A DNA stretch of 41,634 nt, from the NCBI RefSeq assembly GCF_900143625.1, contig NZ_FRFF01000182.1, positions 1 through 41,634 on the forward strand, read 5' to 3'. Below the pieces are notes generated by a model. It was not told the DNA's origin. It did not search any database and saw nothing but the letters and a program-made list of their open reading frames with translations. This DNA comes from Nocardiopsis sp. JB363 (GTDB lineage: Bacteria; Actinomycetota; Actinomycetes; Streptosporangiales; Streptosporangiaceae). Position 1 is the first letter of the stretch; the number at the start of each line of letters is the position of its first letter. This document shows positions 35,101 through 38,265 of this stretch, piece by piece. The position numbers were made by a program, and so were the translations under genes.

Positions 35101-36072
35101 GGTGCCTCGAAAAGCACCCGGACCGACCACCCCGGCCGACCGCCCGTGGGGAGTAAACGGGCCTATCTGGTGGCGATTCCGACGACGTGGCTGGTGGCGG
35201 CGGAGTCTCCGGTGGCCGAGACTCGCCACATGGGGTTCTCCCGCGATCAGGTCGGCATGGCCGAGGTCGAGTCGGAGGCCCTTGCCTGGGTCGACCACGA
35301 CCAGGCGCGCGAACTGGGGGTCCTCGAAGGGGTCGAGGCGAACAAGGCTCTCTGGGACGGCTTGTACACGGCCCAGGAGGCGTTCGGCGAGGCCGAGAAG
35401 ACCTACTTCGACGCCCGTCAGAAGCTGCCGGAACTGGTGCGGGGAGTCCAAGAAGCGCATCGGAGCGGCGACGCCGGGCCTCTGAGCGACGCGCGGGCGG
35501 CGTACACCGCCCAGCGGACAACGGTGGACGGGCTGCACAGGGATCTCCTGCGAAATTTCGAGGTCTGGAACGCCGCCCGCGCGGCGGCTCGGGAATCCCT
35601 GAGACCGACTGGGCCGGAGCGAACGCTGCGGGAGGCCCACCCGGACCAGGAGGAGGAACGAACCCGGGCCGCGCGGGCGGCCGTCGATGCCCAGCGCGCG
35701 ACGATGAACCGTCCGCACGCCGAGGCCGAGCGGGTCTACACCGACGAGGACGCCGGTCCTGCCAAGCCCGCGTCGACGGTCGAGTCCACGGCACGACCCG
35801 ATCGGCAGGTCCCTCCGACGCCGGCACCTTCGGCGCCCCCACCACCTCCGCACGTACCGGAGCGACGGTCTTCGCCGGCGACCGAGGGGAGCGGGCCTCC
35901 GAAGGCGAGTAACGTGACGCCGAACCTGGATTCGCCCCCGGCTCCTACTCAGCGGGACGTCTTCGACGAGGTGCTGAACGGCCCGCCGCCCGTGGTGGCC
36001 GCCCCCGGTACCGGTACGTCCCAGCGTCCTGAGGGCGGCCGAGCCCCTGAGGGGGAGGACCGCGACAAGTGA
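16450..36072 (+). CDS. Giant multi-enzyme type VII toxin-like protein (6540 aa)
   Basis: One open frame of 6540 codons. In order (residues): CpnT-like N-terminal helical domain with hydrophobic core (1-242); conserved helical segment (about 330-530); disordered Pro/Gly/Asp linker; ADP-ribosyltransferase (about 1075-1275); beta module copy 1 (about 1402-1596); HEXXHXXGXXD zinc-protease unit 1 (about 1680-1960) with coiled and helical repeats (to about 2340); OmpA-like module (about 2378-2497); DXD glycosyltransferase (2513-2817); beta modules 2 and 3; zinc-protease unit 2 (about 3415-3690) with its own helical repeats; disordered and coiled-coil region (about 4100-4590); unrecognised C-terminal region (4594-6540). 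No toxin domain sits at the C-terminus, and no immunity-like gene follows. The YxxxE partner lies 22 nt upstream. The start may be 16450 or 16456. I infer an exported multi-effector; targets are unknown. Confidence 0.9.
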   Translation: MGMQLPSGLRNLFYGLTGSKWFTADETTLRALSDLLDQTGGRIETEIPPLVTSVKRRVRTTFDSRAADYFEESIDKFTAGNTNYVKAAADAAHQLADFVREAANQVEYVKWMIIGQLIQLALEIAWAIAMAKWSFGASLTMIPVFERIASLAIQQLLRFLFNTLLVHLVVSVTFAMTLDQLIQRAQMAKGNRKGNDDELSTAAGVGGVFDGLFSAGFSWLGGRFADWITDNFGGILKNYFKIEPDAALPPGGGRGPGPEDLPGNGPPSPKIGGDDQVGGAPTPKGGRDDVDADGPRPKGDDAPTPAPVVRDEPTPQPPPVRTPETVPPRLADDMADALARNASDLARPFGRNPRPWDNVATTARFRDDVGKVFESNLGDRLGRDAARDLGRNYADTFIANWGTRDIGGSLARVLNDAPTGLGGRQLSPETRAFLSQTLPEGTTKGLTEFADNWRRTAAHFGTNVAEAAGSNYLGEGFSNMALSEDHKFDANGMSAVAGAANVALTTGGVLGGIKGLDALENLFGSNMTVDVPPPPVMESDSVGAANDSEVSTGGGSTGGSGGAGGSGSGGGSGAPGRGNGPEGGEAPSDTDAGPGTPEAENADLRNPADSPGSGDVPDTDERVRPVPPPDVPSSPEVPMTARDDGDPTVEPPSGAPQGQDTGGTDAPAAPPPRMEDPSMSRFEDDGGDRPLVDGPSDVVAPPDAGTPQDVTDTDEVRDHPFDVPVAGDGFTGAPSAMTGTPPPAQGGDGAGASRPGSTPRGEGTASQAARTQAPSSEADAPSHSPDTGRVRTTGDTDSSADSNRTDIQSDPDRPMSDRAPESDPERVGPEVADGPHEGTTEAPRTPSPHADLDELGGLYDDPPAPSRTESDPVDPDDPWRGNPPKGLDLGALQDPKGGKDQPPTIGEVIADLTEYRYALDDVLPSAGDAPALSVNLADRFHYHRSYDDGFADYDDGSNGQYPTSADDGEIFDFSPSTSPTPQGGGGYGGYPSLPTSGHPSTHQGPGDRAPIDGDWTLDDLDDQSPEDAFYHSDESDAVPAQPVQRHPRVPGIPTHNPFLSGPAGTGLPPVVGGLLEFHALWGVGATAPDVRTFADNAEAIGFGRDHWDGYVQDLPEREADAVRAYTAAGTYRQMNTALRSGGRLDSETRQYIRRMDRALAGRPVPEDVMVTRGMGISHLPMSPQDMVDQGTRFHERGYLSTALGHAAPSFDNNEAVLYMRIPAGTPAIWMERLSTYGVQERELVLGRDLEWSIVDAVHRDGQWHMMVEVAPDSLPAAREGATTSSRFDGNGDHHDPRHDRTGGDQHGGFTDSGGRIGQRTAPLETGRTVRFDPPEVASAHPSATRSADPAADRPVTAVTRTPVPDTAGAPVFGPPVNHRPGDPAPLVADLPGSDQWGPEQKPKVRRFSGLFADTLKPPADAPPLTVDVNTENGPMRARVRIHNLFFESTTREIHRESDDDEGPSSVLDVKLRVLSLPAQSGMDKQAQAAASRALNQHVEAVFNDQFVLPRGGRQLNVSVVPVTSGTLENVHARVSWSPVPSAADGSPPPALGPDTDGRGIGEVLRRLGMLDGDPARGEGHPYVARRTLERIETMVEPRPARRKVDPQRVEPARVHTGLADPSVWEGARADVPVHQVGGPNVSAEWADPGTDSRAARPLDIGPGGDPVDPATVVDNPDARPGDPQRFVKAEMNSRWADRRFEWARIPIPEENRTQGGPTHVLELTFRPRIHRDEGTTTPERYETYLREYAATLDAMWNRQFRIRGDGTVVGAKGTRVHKLGDDLFSTLFGEGSRPDRDDMEVAYSVSGAESPPHGSGDQLHIRLLLADDSTPDDQVHSEIYLESRPDTDRMDMTTWNTRFPVEAGVHETGHRLGLIDEYFDPSTVFRGSRDANAVRPGDDAHGYGVMGNEWVKRGADGKRYKHRDPVVLNGYLDTITSMVEHGTSDYTRPPRVAELSAEVKSDILRILDPGLTENDPRRFEVFERFALAIDVFARGWGIDRVAEQLVAPGDAAALGVVREQLGAAADARAEARREGARAEQARALGDEAGAQAAAARAGEFEAAARAADVRAAQARARATDSGVDVRLAQARAAFEANLGGWRESGRLARAMDLADRNGVRVSTSVMIDVLPGAMRDTLEDVLTDSTDLANADALAIFAAGRDHIAGRARIEDIPDVQGRPHITAGDVKRQIDKWRGRDELIDAFIVLADSSLGVTGREWIGALPERTKEGVARRLWSGSDPALGGLGLGLDRGLDQAGLSHVALEVFSAGFDQMLYRAPARGLTITVPDGSRVQVTATQVYGQLKAWRKQGTLADVLNILRNSGVVVPDDVLARASTRRAGQRTVPVGPGRPVPFEPTDVVSANPSATARTAAPPPADHNDVLTVPFARSDAALSEAGRSEIEDFVQRRVDEAYRALLHNRQLPATEVRGHGSRAGASDTAESRGEQVSHAYREFVQRRGVHRLGIFADDLFPTVLAPSRGQGGKETNRSAELRSVAPPARRVVVGGPGDSGRQVPRILHMNWFHGKMPEASAQNMRHWVTRATKAGWTVRLWTDDSANRRNRALFSDLAGTTGADGRPAVEVSTSPADALGIKGGARELHDFAVEREVWPMQSDIVRYHALATHGGMHVDSDIGPGSIDLSLSPPPMDADSVPMLAPLLRDQEQEHQVQQKVSGLGLLTGAGEAELPTPARYQWRLGDFNNNLIIAPPGSRFLNEMISGLALTDEVRKTVPRPLPQLEGTQAEGAKGAAAQFTGPGRMRTRLAFHIAAQEPRQIDGRHLFGEFRKGNWTVDPRYADYLSGVVWVTDDSADYDKYVATDSGSGSDSGGGPVRAGTAQAPDEGRRDPATSSVRFTASSEIGAGTSAAGGPTAGDSAAGGTGRGGREPRFLLREPAPVRDDLPAFDPRQETGRSEWVRSYPFVEEPDGAPSRVSVELDTSHGRMRADVEVHRPFYDSSVVEVPGENGADSRYVRQIEVRFRARANLDVASRGAATAASAALRQQIEALFNSLHVLPHSGDQLHVSVEPAESGRPYHADVVWHQVPPAVDGAPPVVPGPAADGRGTRDLLRRLGLLDHDPARGRGEPFVARQTLERIENAAPTRDGLSDFDQNWSRKRKRGDTEPKSEDRWFSRDLANALKLPDDAPPLSVEVGTGRGRIRAKVAFDARFFMSDSIETVRGGGEGDRGGPVSFRRVVLRVRAAAGDGVDEPGALAATMQVKRYVEELYNRKYVLPRSGEQLHVSVVVLESDHPLDQVHATLTWSTVSSSQDGAQDPAPSGALEVAGIGEVLRRLGMLDGDPARGEDHPYVARRTLDRIEAMAGTGPPQRRADPQGEVPLSDHEHKVVGNPAKWRGAGRDEWEIARAAARVHQVGAHVSSAGAEIQRSARAARPLGENDFDAHGALKNPAGVVAEGTALGVPRFVSADMKAKWVAPRRFEHRRIPIPERYRKKTGKDGPTHVQEITFRVRPIRHSSMTKGQFDAYLKDYAKKLDAMFNGQFRLRGDGSLLDQSGTVVHRLSGDLFETLFGRDSVRDPKDLKGNEITVPGADPLPGTGDQLHIRLELVKDTTPSRDVHATPIVRHYEDGAQSKDIPGMDMLSWHDGYPVEAAVHETAHWLGLMDEYFDPRSVFRWRRRAGAVRVDGALMTNVWTKFSEGRVRKVQDPTLRTRYADTIASVMDHGTSDYAPPRWADMTDEDKFLIVHLLEPGLGTSDPRRFEVFDRFAPVIDVFARGWGTDRVAEQFVAPADAAARGAVREQMSIAADARVAARREGVRAAQARASGEDTRAREADARAVEFEEVARAADARATVARKHSADSGADSRVTQVRAAFEAEFNGWRADGRLLRVMDMVMASADLFDALVPPTALIRALPPGAMRSLAQGLSGSNDPGNGNLALSIFAAGFDRAFGQGPFTDIPAGHGHRAISARGVEAQLEHWRGGNTLVMGLRVFHDHGARVWGRKWIGALPDAGRAAVVATLLPVGGPRQNSVLGGLGPLPRPVLERVVLDLLGVRYDHYYNDRLLRGIKVAAPGHPDVLLTKDQVDSQLREWSTEGVLAPAAKQLARWYVPTNKPGPRSTVPALTVPPRQQAAPGGEGAPAPFTADPHNRPAEFVPAQETGGGHEERGNPVTAFTGPAYLPEPVPEPTDAMAGLDRAYLDPDPVVANSDPRRFVPLSPDNFDTDTATEPAEAAPGPSVREATRVAPQDGSATAPTPPDTSGRTPPATEPQPSLADTWDGVLNPTSRSRDGSVHGDAHHQVAPSENGTDTLGARNVTEPAESSRAEDVPPVVGDPDPVRERTDAEHERELARARRGKRPEPAAAERFEAETLEAEADQARLRAETERDLADESAIRTAAAARDAAPTTSSRVEDMTTEAAVREDQAIRTDRLAEHMGDLARRARLRAEAAKRAADRELDEPARERPTGTRPEVARAGGVEPDTHAARTPGHARDTSGAEERAPGSEPVPQTAPEPVPGVPEVTEASHGQEPGAPPHPPVTVDAAPKDRSDVTDAPPTPSQPDQSAQPAGADTTRGTEPPVVPPRPRPRRTGQDGPDPVRPPEQRDDVSGRARNPEDREATTPPSPDPAATPSSTPLPTPGRRLNYLLRSGQIDSPLIGPAADRIIARIRADLSGRLSHGEINAIERRVRADFARDSRPYFAPGGHTFTIPGRSGERRVILKLSPEGDSWRLAPESGLAAEEGPDSAPRAKTKSTAEHKTKVSRKGAATSTAAVGGSFKITAYGLVPPDSAVGPAFSFSIKGAHNQRSTSYSVSDGAVGRSEVSLKGDLEEFLSDLRVELTVDPPVDPLAAPRGGLQGMADRFRDRQGSADVELSERPVVLSVVEPGGLSMSVPGGLKDRDAAVDAATDAPERIVLPDPFDNGPRIPGTQNGQGTRVGSGHPLAVEPIHGLKGQIRQQLGVDRNNPSSAELDLATAPDALEKNLASLDRGPTPMALVADIHGVPRVLIMWSVPRELTRVEDAPGKASFSRSRKGDKKAGLTAKRSTNLTIGAGFGAVVTLLQGTLRLNMPHFDASYKFDAVSTRALSTEGAQTAKAHSKEVETYKVERVFYAMLSGDATLMSSWGRSIEQIAVADARRMAGLDEPTDEAGARRVPRFDHLAVDRPAHWGGTTLREVVHEDGSRYRTATPANGATNSAPRPTTVYEDYASAVLNGIADEHPGMVVPDLVTGSKASYARRPGAGPDGHRTPREFPVLRRNYHQAIANTIMVLDAMTPHNLEGRPDEWMGAGIDLLLIETTSIDPTLANRGGLFRPPFVPVRLYADATGRVFGGTSTMGTESTVAGSAGQTDGRERTHTWTEQLSVGVRGRDPAVDAAGARKNVGMLDATAEASQPRGRTQEHGVKGATESTVKTTGDTDVWRYGVDLMAKMGKFRKADDLAVIDDDDGGAAARARDGVVYDGHAITIQGPRARLEVESPAGRDVEHAADRTTAIHQSTTQDGTTDRPTGRRRLSDTEARAVVLGTARPPAPHPMDGVPTATTTVTAPDLYRLGNRLLTDTIPGFQEFLRRSRGAHDYLRQLLLPPMLGGNVPQMLSRFGLRSGRLQVDTAWRWRGLPTLVLRAARGGFRLYEVMPTTTVEVSSSGEVSIGAAGTRGGHTRSLGFSARFRHNPNDEAPSGGGPASGTDTARSGHPTLMPGGRWTPYSRSATENTAMSVTFSRATKVTPQGGAFPYTADLSFDQAAEVKKDWKLGVTVPRRTSTASHHGVHIEVPGAEFGYIAEAEAYAADLVDDAVGTDTDGTPIATALLGHHAPRPNWEPRPGFVGLGHYRQGPDAGPVVDDLFRRLAAEGLELTGTSREELFQRVGAHITRGLDDATARAVPIDVKVRSTSLAHSSSQGKITFDVIRRRGEVDRVGAKADFVDSRSRATEINESRGRQKDSTVGGGFGLVGTLSSSDEQPPSSQTPDKRPVTLLPGIGNASRQSGTSTTRNTGDSTTETVDTLVFGPYAVIGTDASLRLYLETKGHVIVAEAPAGRMSELYPAPYLIGTGESAAEALRAGAPRLLPSPNQLLDPAAGEWAADRRSGARAPMPWLEALSVAGDGAAVTAAGYIATARASGWQPPQDVSAPALVRAARDYLVDKMGPRAENIHVALTGLALVANFAPAADGGKGLPNLFRDRLITFADLRWRLHAVPRAEGARLIDVSVDSAHGGSRKGEHKDETTADHPSTTTGGATGGAIGSVPDEHRSMGFVNDTQSTSVSSAAGASKSTRTDHPGRPPVGSKRAYLVAIPTTWLVAAESPVAETRHMGFSRDQVGMAEVESEALAWVDHDQARELGVLEGVEANKALWDGLYTAQEAFGEAEKTYFDARQKLPELVRGVQEAHRSGDAGPLSDARAAYTAQRTTVDGLHRDLLRNFEVWNAARAAARESLRPTGPERTLREAHPDQEEERTRAARAAVDAQRATMNRPHAEAERVYTDEDAGPAKPASTVESTARPDRQVPPTPAPSAPPPPPHVPERRSSPATEGSGPPKASNVTPNLDSPPAPTQRDVFDEVLNGPPPVVAAPGTGTSQRPEGGRAPEGEDRDK
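19670..20270 (+). other. Domain: ADP-ribosyltransferase (ART, R-S-E class)
   Basis: Residues about 1075-1275 of the giant protein. The three hallmarks occur in order at normal spacing: R1172 in VTRGMG; the STS-like strand YLSTAL (S1200-T1201-A1202); and the ExE turn QERELVL (E1240-x-E1242). This fits the exoenzyme-type ART family (VIP2/C3/Arg-specific), which moves ADP-ribose from NAD+ to a protein. All residues needed for catalysis are present. The final S of STS is Ala, which is tolerated in the family. Confidence 0.85.
20655..21235 (+). repeat. Beta module copy 1 of 3 in the giant gene
   Basis: An about 195-codon module beginning FSGLFADTLKPPADAPPLTVDV and ending IGEVLRRLGMLDGDPARGEG..ARRTLERIE. 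Sister copies are at 25195-25740 and 25824-26403. Bases 21124-21173 are identical to 26296-26345 (50 of 50). Copies 1 and 3 each precede a zinc-protease unit. Confidence 0.85.
21490..22310 (+). other. Domain: zinc metalloprotease unit 1 (HEXXHXXGXXD)
   Basis: Residues about 1681-1954 of the giant protein. HETGHRLGLID lies at 22045-22077, giving ligands H1866, H1870 and D1876 with catalytic E1867. The Asp as third ligand matches the snapalysin-type metzincins. YGVMGN (M1906), 30 residues later, fits a Met-turn. The preceding GDQLHIRL and PTHVLELTFRPR strands look like the edge of the catalytic sheet. Confidence 0.72.
22370..23450 (+). repeat. Coiled-coil plus helical repeats after protease unit 1
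   Basis: The block starts FEVFERFALAIDVFARGWGIDRVAEQ, runs through an Ala/Arg-rich coiled coil (about 22500-22740), and ends in two about 85-residue helical units of the pattern A(L)xIFAAGxD .. QxxxW(R)xxxxLxxxLxxL. The same block, diverged, follows protease unit 2 at 27590-28640. Function unknown. Confidence 0.75.
23581..23940 (+). other. Domain: OmpA-like module
   Basis: Residues about 2378-2497 of the giant protein. The order of features follows OmpA-C: a strand with VPFARSDAALSEAGRSEIEDFV, VRGHGSRAGASDTAESRGEQVSHAYREF in place of the G-H-(T/S)-D..Ra..V block, and NRSAELRSV at the end, like the usual NRRVEI. OmpA-like domains bind peptidoglycan. This copy is divergent, and binding residues cannot be judged safely. 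Confidence 0.55.
23986..24900 (+). other. Domain: DXD glycosyltransferase resembling large clostridial toxins
   Basis: Residues 2513-2817 of the giant protein. It opens with PRILHMNWFHGKMP and WTVRLWTDD, then SDIVRYHALATHGGMHVDSD with the DXD at D2631-S-D2633 (24340-24348), and later FNNNLIIAPPGSRFLNEM. This order is that of the Gly_transf_sug/TcdA-TcdB (GT44-like) fold, which uses Mn2+ bound by DXD to transfer a sugar from a nucleotide sugar. The motif is complete, so activity is plausible. Sugar donor and target are unknown. Confidence 0.82.
25195..25740 (+). repeat. Beta module copy 2 of 3 in the giant gene
   Basis: This copy shares SVELDTSHGRMRADVEVHRPFY, the VLPHSGDQLHVSV strand and the RRLGLLDHDPARGRGEPFVARQTLERIE end with copies 1 and 3. 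It is the most diverged copy and is not followed by its own protease unit; copy 3 follows directly. Confidence 0.8.
25824..26403 (+). repeat. Beta module copy 3 of 3 in the giant gene
   Basis: This copy begins WFSRDLANALKLPDDAPPLSVEV and ends IGEVLRRLGMLDGDPARGED..ARRTLDRIE. It is nearest to copy 1; the last 100 bp are almost identical between them. It precedes zinc-protease unit 2. Confidence 0.85.
26695..27520 (+). other. Domain: zinc metalloprotease unit 2 (HEXXHXXGXXD)
   Basis: Residues about 3416-3690 of the giant protein, a diverged duplicate of unit 1. HETAHWLGLMD lies at 27274-27306, giving H3609, E3610, H3613 and D3619. GALMTNVW (M3644) is the candidate Met-turn. Flanking blocks match unit 1 in order: RRIPIPE, PTHVQEITFR, LDAMFNGQFRLRGDG, GDLFETLFG, GDQLHIRL, DEYFDPRSVF. 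Both copies keep all catalytic residues. Confidence 0.72.
27590..28640 (+). repeat. Coiled-coil plus helical repeats after protease unit 2
   Basis: A diverged duplicate of 22370-23450, beginning FEVFDRFAPVIDVFARGWGTDRVAEQ. It has two helical units, NLALSIFAAGFDRAFGQ .. VEAQLEHW and VLDLLGVRYDHYY .. VDSQLREW. With the protease units, this shows that about 2 kb was duplicated as a block. Confidence 0.75.
30229..36072 (+). other. Unrecognised C-terminal region of the giant protein
   Basis: Residues 4594-6540. I recognise no family. It contains several long stretches of alternating polar and hydrophobic residues with Gly/Ser/Thr-rich strands (GAAGTRGGHTRSLGFSARFRH; GKITFDVIRRRGEVDRVGAKADF; VGGGFGLVGTLSS), suggesting extended beta structure. 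Conserved-looking helical parts (NYHQAIANTIMVLDAMTPHNL) lie between them. It ends with a short coiled coil (about 35340-35720) and a Pro-rich tail. A delivery or translocation role is only a guess. Confidence 0.5.
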
Positions 36073-36177
36073 TCCACGCCCCCGACCGGCCCCAGGTGCC
36101 ACCGCGTTCCATCGCCCGCCTGGCCGACCGCTGCGCACTCCCATCTTCCTCCCGTCCTCGTCAGGACACGGAGGGTT

Positions 36178-36200
36178 TCGGGGTGCCCGCCCCGATTTTT
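36178..36200 (+). terminator. Rho-independent terminator after the giant gene
   Basis: TCGGGG (36178-36183) pairs with CCCCGA (36190-36195) around a 6-nt loop and is followed at once by five T (36196-36200). It is the only classic hairpin plus T-run in the window, 105 nt after the giant stop and 38 nt before the next start. Confidence 0.6.
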
Positions 36201-36237
36201 CACCATTCCCGAAGAAGACCGAAAGGACCAGTGGCAC

Positions 36238-38166
36238 ATGACCGAGAAAGCCGCGGGAGGGGATGTGCCGTCGGCACGCGCGCGCGAAGACTCTGATCCC
36301 TCCACCACGCAGGACACGGCGGCCGGCGCTGACGCCGCGCGGACGGCCGGCGAGACCGGCCCCGCGGCCACGTCCGGTGCCGCGTCTCCCACCGACGACG
36401 CGCACCCCGGTGCCGCCGACGGCCTGCTCCCCGACGCGGAAGGAGACCGCGTTTCCTCAGTTCTCACGAACGGGGCGCTGGGCAGGTCGGACGCCGCCGC
36501 CCTCGGATCGTTGGCCGCCGACACGGGCTCTGTGGCACCGGCCCCCGAGATCGCCGCGCCGTCCGACCTCCTGGATCCGCAGGGGACCGCGGCCGAGGCC
36601 ACCCCGAATACGACCGCCGCCGCTGTGGGCGCGACCGCGGCCGAGGCCGACTCCGGGAGCAGGCTGGGGCGTCCGGGACGCCCGGTCCTCGCGTTCGCCG
36701 CGATCGCGGGGGTGGTACTCATGGTCACCCCCTTCGCGGTCAGCGAGACCTCCCAACGCCTGCCCGGCACCGAGTTCGATCTGGTCGACCAGGAGGGCGT
36801 GCTCGGCTACTTCGTACGGTCGGACACCAGCGCGAGCGCTGAGAGCGCCGCGATGACCGCACAGCGCACCTCTGTGCCGGGGTCGATGGCCGGTGTGGAG
36901 GAGCCCGCCCCTGACAGCGGCTACGTGCCCGAGGTGCTGTCACAAGAAGACCCCGAACAAGGCGGTGTTGAAGACACGGAGGGTCCGGGTTCCGATGACT
37001 CCGGATCGGAAGCGGGCGGTTCGCCCGATGGCGGATCGGGCGATTCGTCCGACGGCGAAGACTCCGACGCGTCGGGGAACGACCCGTCCTCGGGCCCGGG
37101 CGGTGAGGAGGAGGACGAAGACACTCGGGAATCCGGCTCCGGCGGGGAGCCCGGTGAGGAGGAGGAAGAGGACACCCGGGAATCCGGCTCCGATGGGGAG
37201 TCCGGTGACTCCGGCGATTCCGAGATCGATGGAGACTCCCCGCTCGGTGACTTGCCGGATCACAACACCAACGGGCCCCTGGCCTTGATCGCCCCCGACA
37301 ACTCCGGCCAGGCTGATGACGCCGACGCGCCCGCAGAGGAGGCCGACGACGACGATGACGCCGACGCGCCCGCTGACGACGATGACGCCGACGCGCCCGC
37401 CGACGACGAGAGGGACGGCGGACCCGCCCCTGAGGACGAAGGGCCCGGGACCGAGGAGGAGGCGCCTTCGGAGGCGCAGATTCTCGCCGAGCGGCGGCCC
37501 GTGTCCGTGGGCGAGCCCCTGAACACGGACGAGGAGACCCCGCTGGCCGAGGTCCTTTCCCAGGAGGCTCCGGAGGAGGGGCGGTCTCAGGAAGAGGTGG
37601 ACCAGGAGTCTCCCGCCGACGAGGAGCCCCCGCCGGAGTTCCGCTACGCCGAGGTGGCCGGGGTGGGCTGTGCCCCGAACGAGCGCATCGCCTACGGCAC
37701 CGCCGGGGAGTTCTGGGAAGGAGACGGCACCCACAGTTGGGCCTTCGGGTTCGAGGGTGGTTTCGACACGGAGAACTGCGATGGCCGGTGGCACGCCATT
37801 CCGGTCTCCGGGGACCCGGACGCGCCGAACGGCAGGTACGCGTTCTGGACGTTCAACATCGGTTTCACGGACGCCCAATGTGAAATCTACGTTCACATCC
37901 CCGACGCGGAGAGCCCACGCTGGGTCGGGGGAGCCCCCGCCCAGTACCAGCTGCACCCTTCCGCGGACCCGGCGACCAGTGAGCCGTTCGCGTCCTTCAC
38001 GGTCGACCAGGTCGCCGACAAGGGCGGCTGGGTGCACGTTGGCGCCTACACCCCGCCGGGTGACACCATCAGCGTGAAGCTCCAGAACAGTGGAGCCGAC
38101 CAGATCGACGGCCAGGACACCAACGCCCATGTGGTGGCGTCGGCGGTCCGTACCCGCTGTAACTGA
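36238..38166 (+). CDS. Single-pass membrane protein with acidic stalk and golvesin-like domain
   Basis: The 642-residue protein has a disordered cytoplasmic N-terminus (1-145), one membrane helix (about 149-168) and a long acidic, Ser/Gly/Asp/Glu-rich stalk (about 190-470). The folded C-terminal domain is about 485-642. That domain carries FNIGFTDAQCEIYVHIPDAESPRWVGGAPAQYQL, KGGWVHVGAYTPPGD and AHVVASAVRTRC, the order seen in golvesin/xanthan-lyase-type carbohydrate-binding domains. Four or more cysteines suggest disulfides outside the cell. The ATG at 36238 has AAGGA about 10 nt upstream. A terminator-like hairpin precedes it and another follows, so it may have its own promoter. It could be a surface receptor or cell-wall anchor for the system; an immunity role is possible but unsupported. 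Confidence 0.75.
   Translation: MTEKAAGGDVPSARAREDSDPSTTQDTAAGADAARTAGETGPAATSGAASPTDDAHPGAADGLLPDAEGDRVSSVLTNGALGRSDAAALGSLAADTGSVAPAPEIAAPSDLLDPQGTAAEATPNTTAAAVGATAAEADSGSRLGRPGRPVLAFAAIAGVVLMVTPFAVSETSQRLPGTEFDLVDQEGVLGYFVRSDTSASAESAAMTAQRTSVPGSMAGVEEPAPDSGYVPEVLSQEDPEQGGVEDTEGPGSDDSGSEAGGSPDGGSGDSSDGEDSDASGNDPSSGPGGEEEDEDTRESGSGGEPGEEEEEDTRESGSDGESGDSGDSEIDGDSPLGDLPDHNTNGPLALIAPDNSGQADDADAPAEEADDDDDADAPADDDDADAPADDERDGGPAPEDEGPGTEEEAPSEAQILAERRPVSVGEPLNTDEETPLAEVLSQEAPEEGRSQEEVDQESPADEEPPPEFRYAEVAGVGCAPNERIAYGTAGEFWEGDGTHSWAFGFEGGFDTENCDGRWHAIPVSGDPDAPNGRYAFWTFNIGFTDAQCEIYVHIPDAESPRWVGGAPAQYQLHPSADPATSEPFASFTVDQVADKGGWVHVGAYTPPGDTISVKLQNSGADQIDGQDTNAHVVASAVRTRCN
37315..37400 (+). repeat. 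Three copies of a 20-nt Asp/Ala-rich repeat in the stalk
   Basis: GATGACGCCGACGCGCCCGC occurs exactly at 37315, 37354 and 37381, encoding DDADAPA. The spacing is uneven (39 and 27 nt). The stalk also repeats EVLSQE(D/A)PE near 36930 and 37550. Confidence 0.85.
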
Positions 38167-38175
38167 TCCCCTACC

Positions 38176-38207
38176 GGGTGGGTCCGGCCAACAGGCCGGA
38201 CCCACCC
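38176..38207. terminator. Perfect 14-bp hairpin after the golvesin-like gene
   Basis: Positions 38176-38189 pair exactly with 38194-38207 around the loop AACA. It begins 10 nt after the stop and has no T-tract. A U-less terminator is the likely role. Confidence 0.65.
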
Positions 38208-38265
38208 CCGAACGACAACGGTGCCGCTCCCCGCGTGGGTAGCGACCCGATGAAAGGACCCGGCG

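Noticed and set aside
35340..36072. C-terminal toxin domain at the end of the giant protein.
   Set aside because: The end is a coiled coil and a Pro-rich tail with no catalytic motif.
34192..36405. 737-codon minus-strand frame across the end of the giant gene.
   Set aside because: It crosses the gene boundary and a terminator, is Arg/Gly-rich, and has no recognisable domain.
36238..38166. Immunity protein for the giant toxin.
   Set aside because: The protein is large, with one membrane helix and a golvesin-like head; nothing links it to neutralising ART, glycosyltransferase or protease domains.
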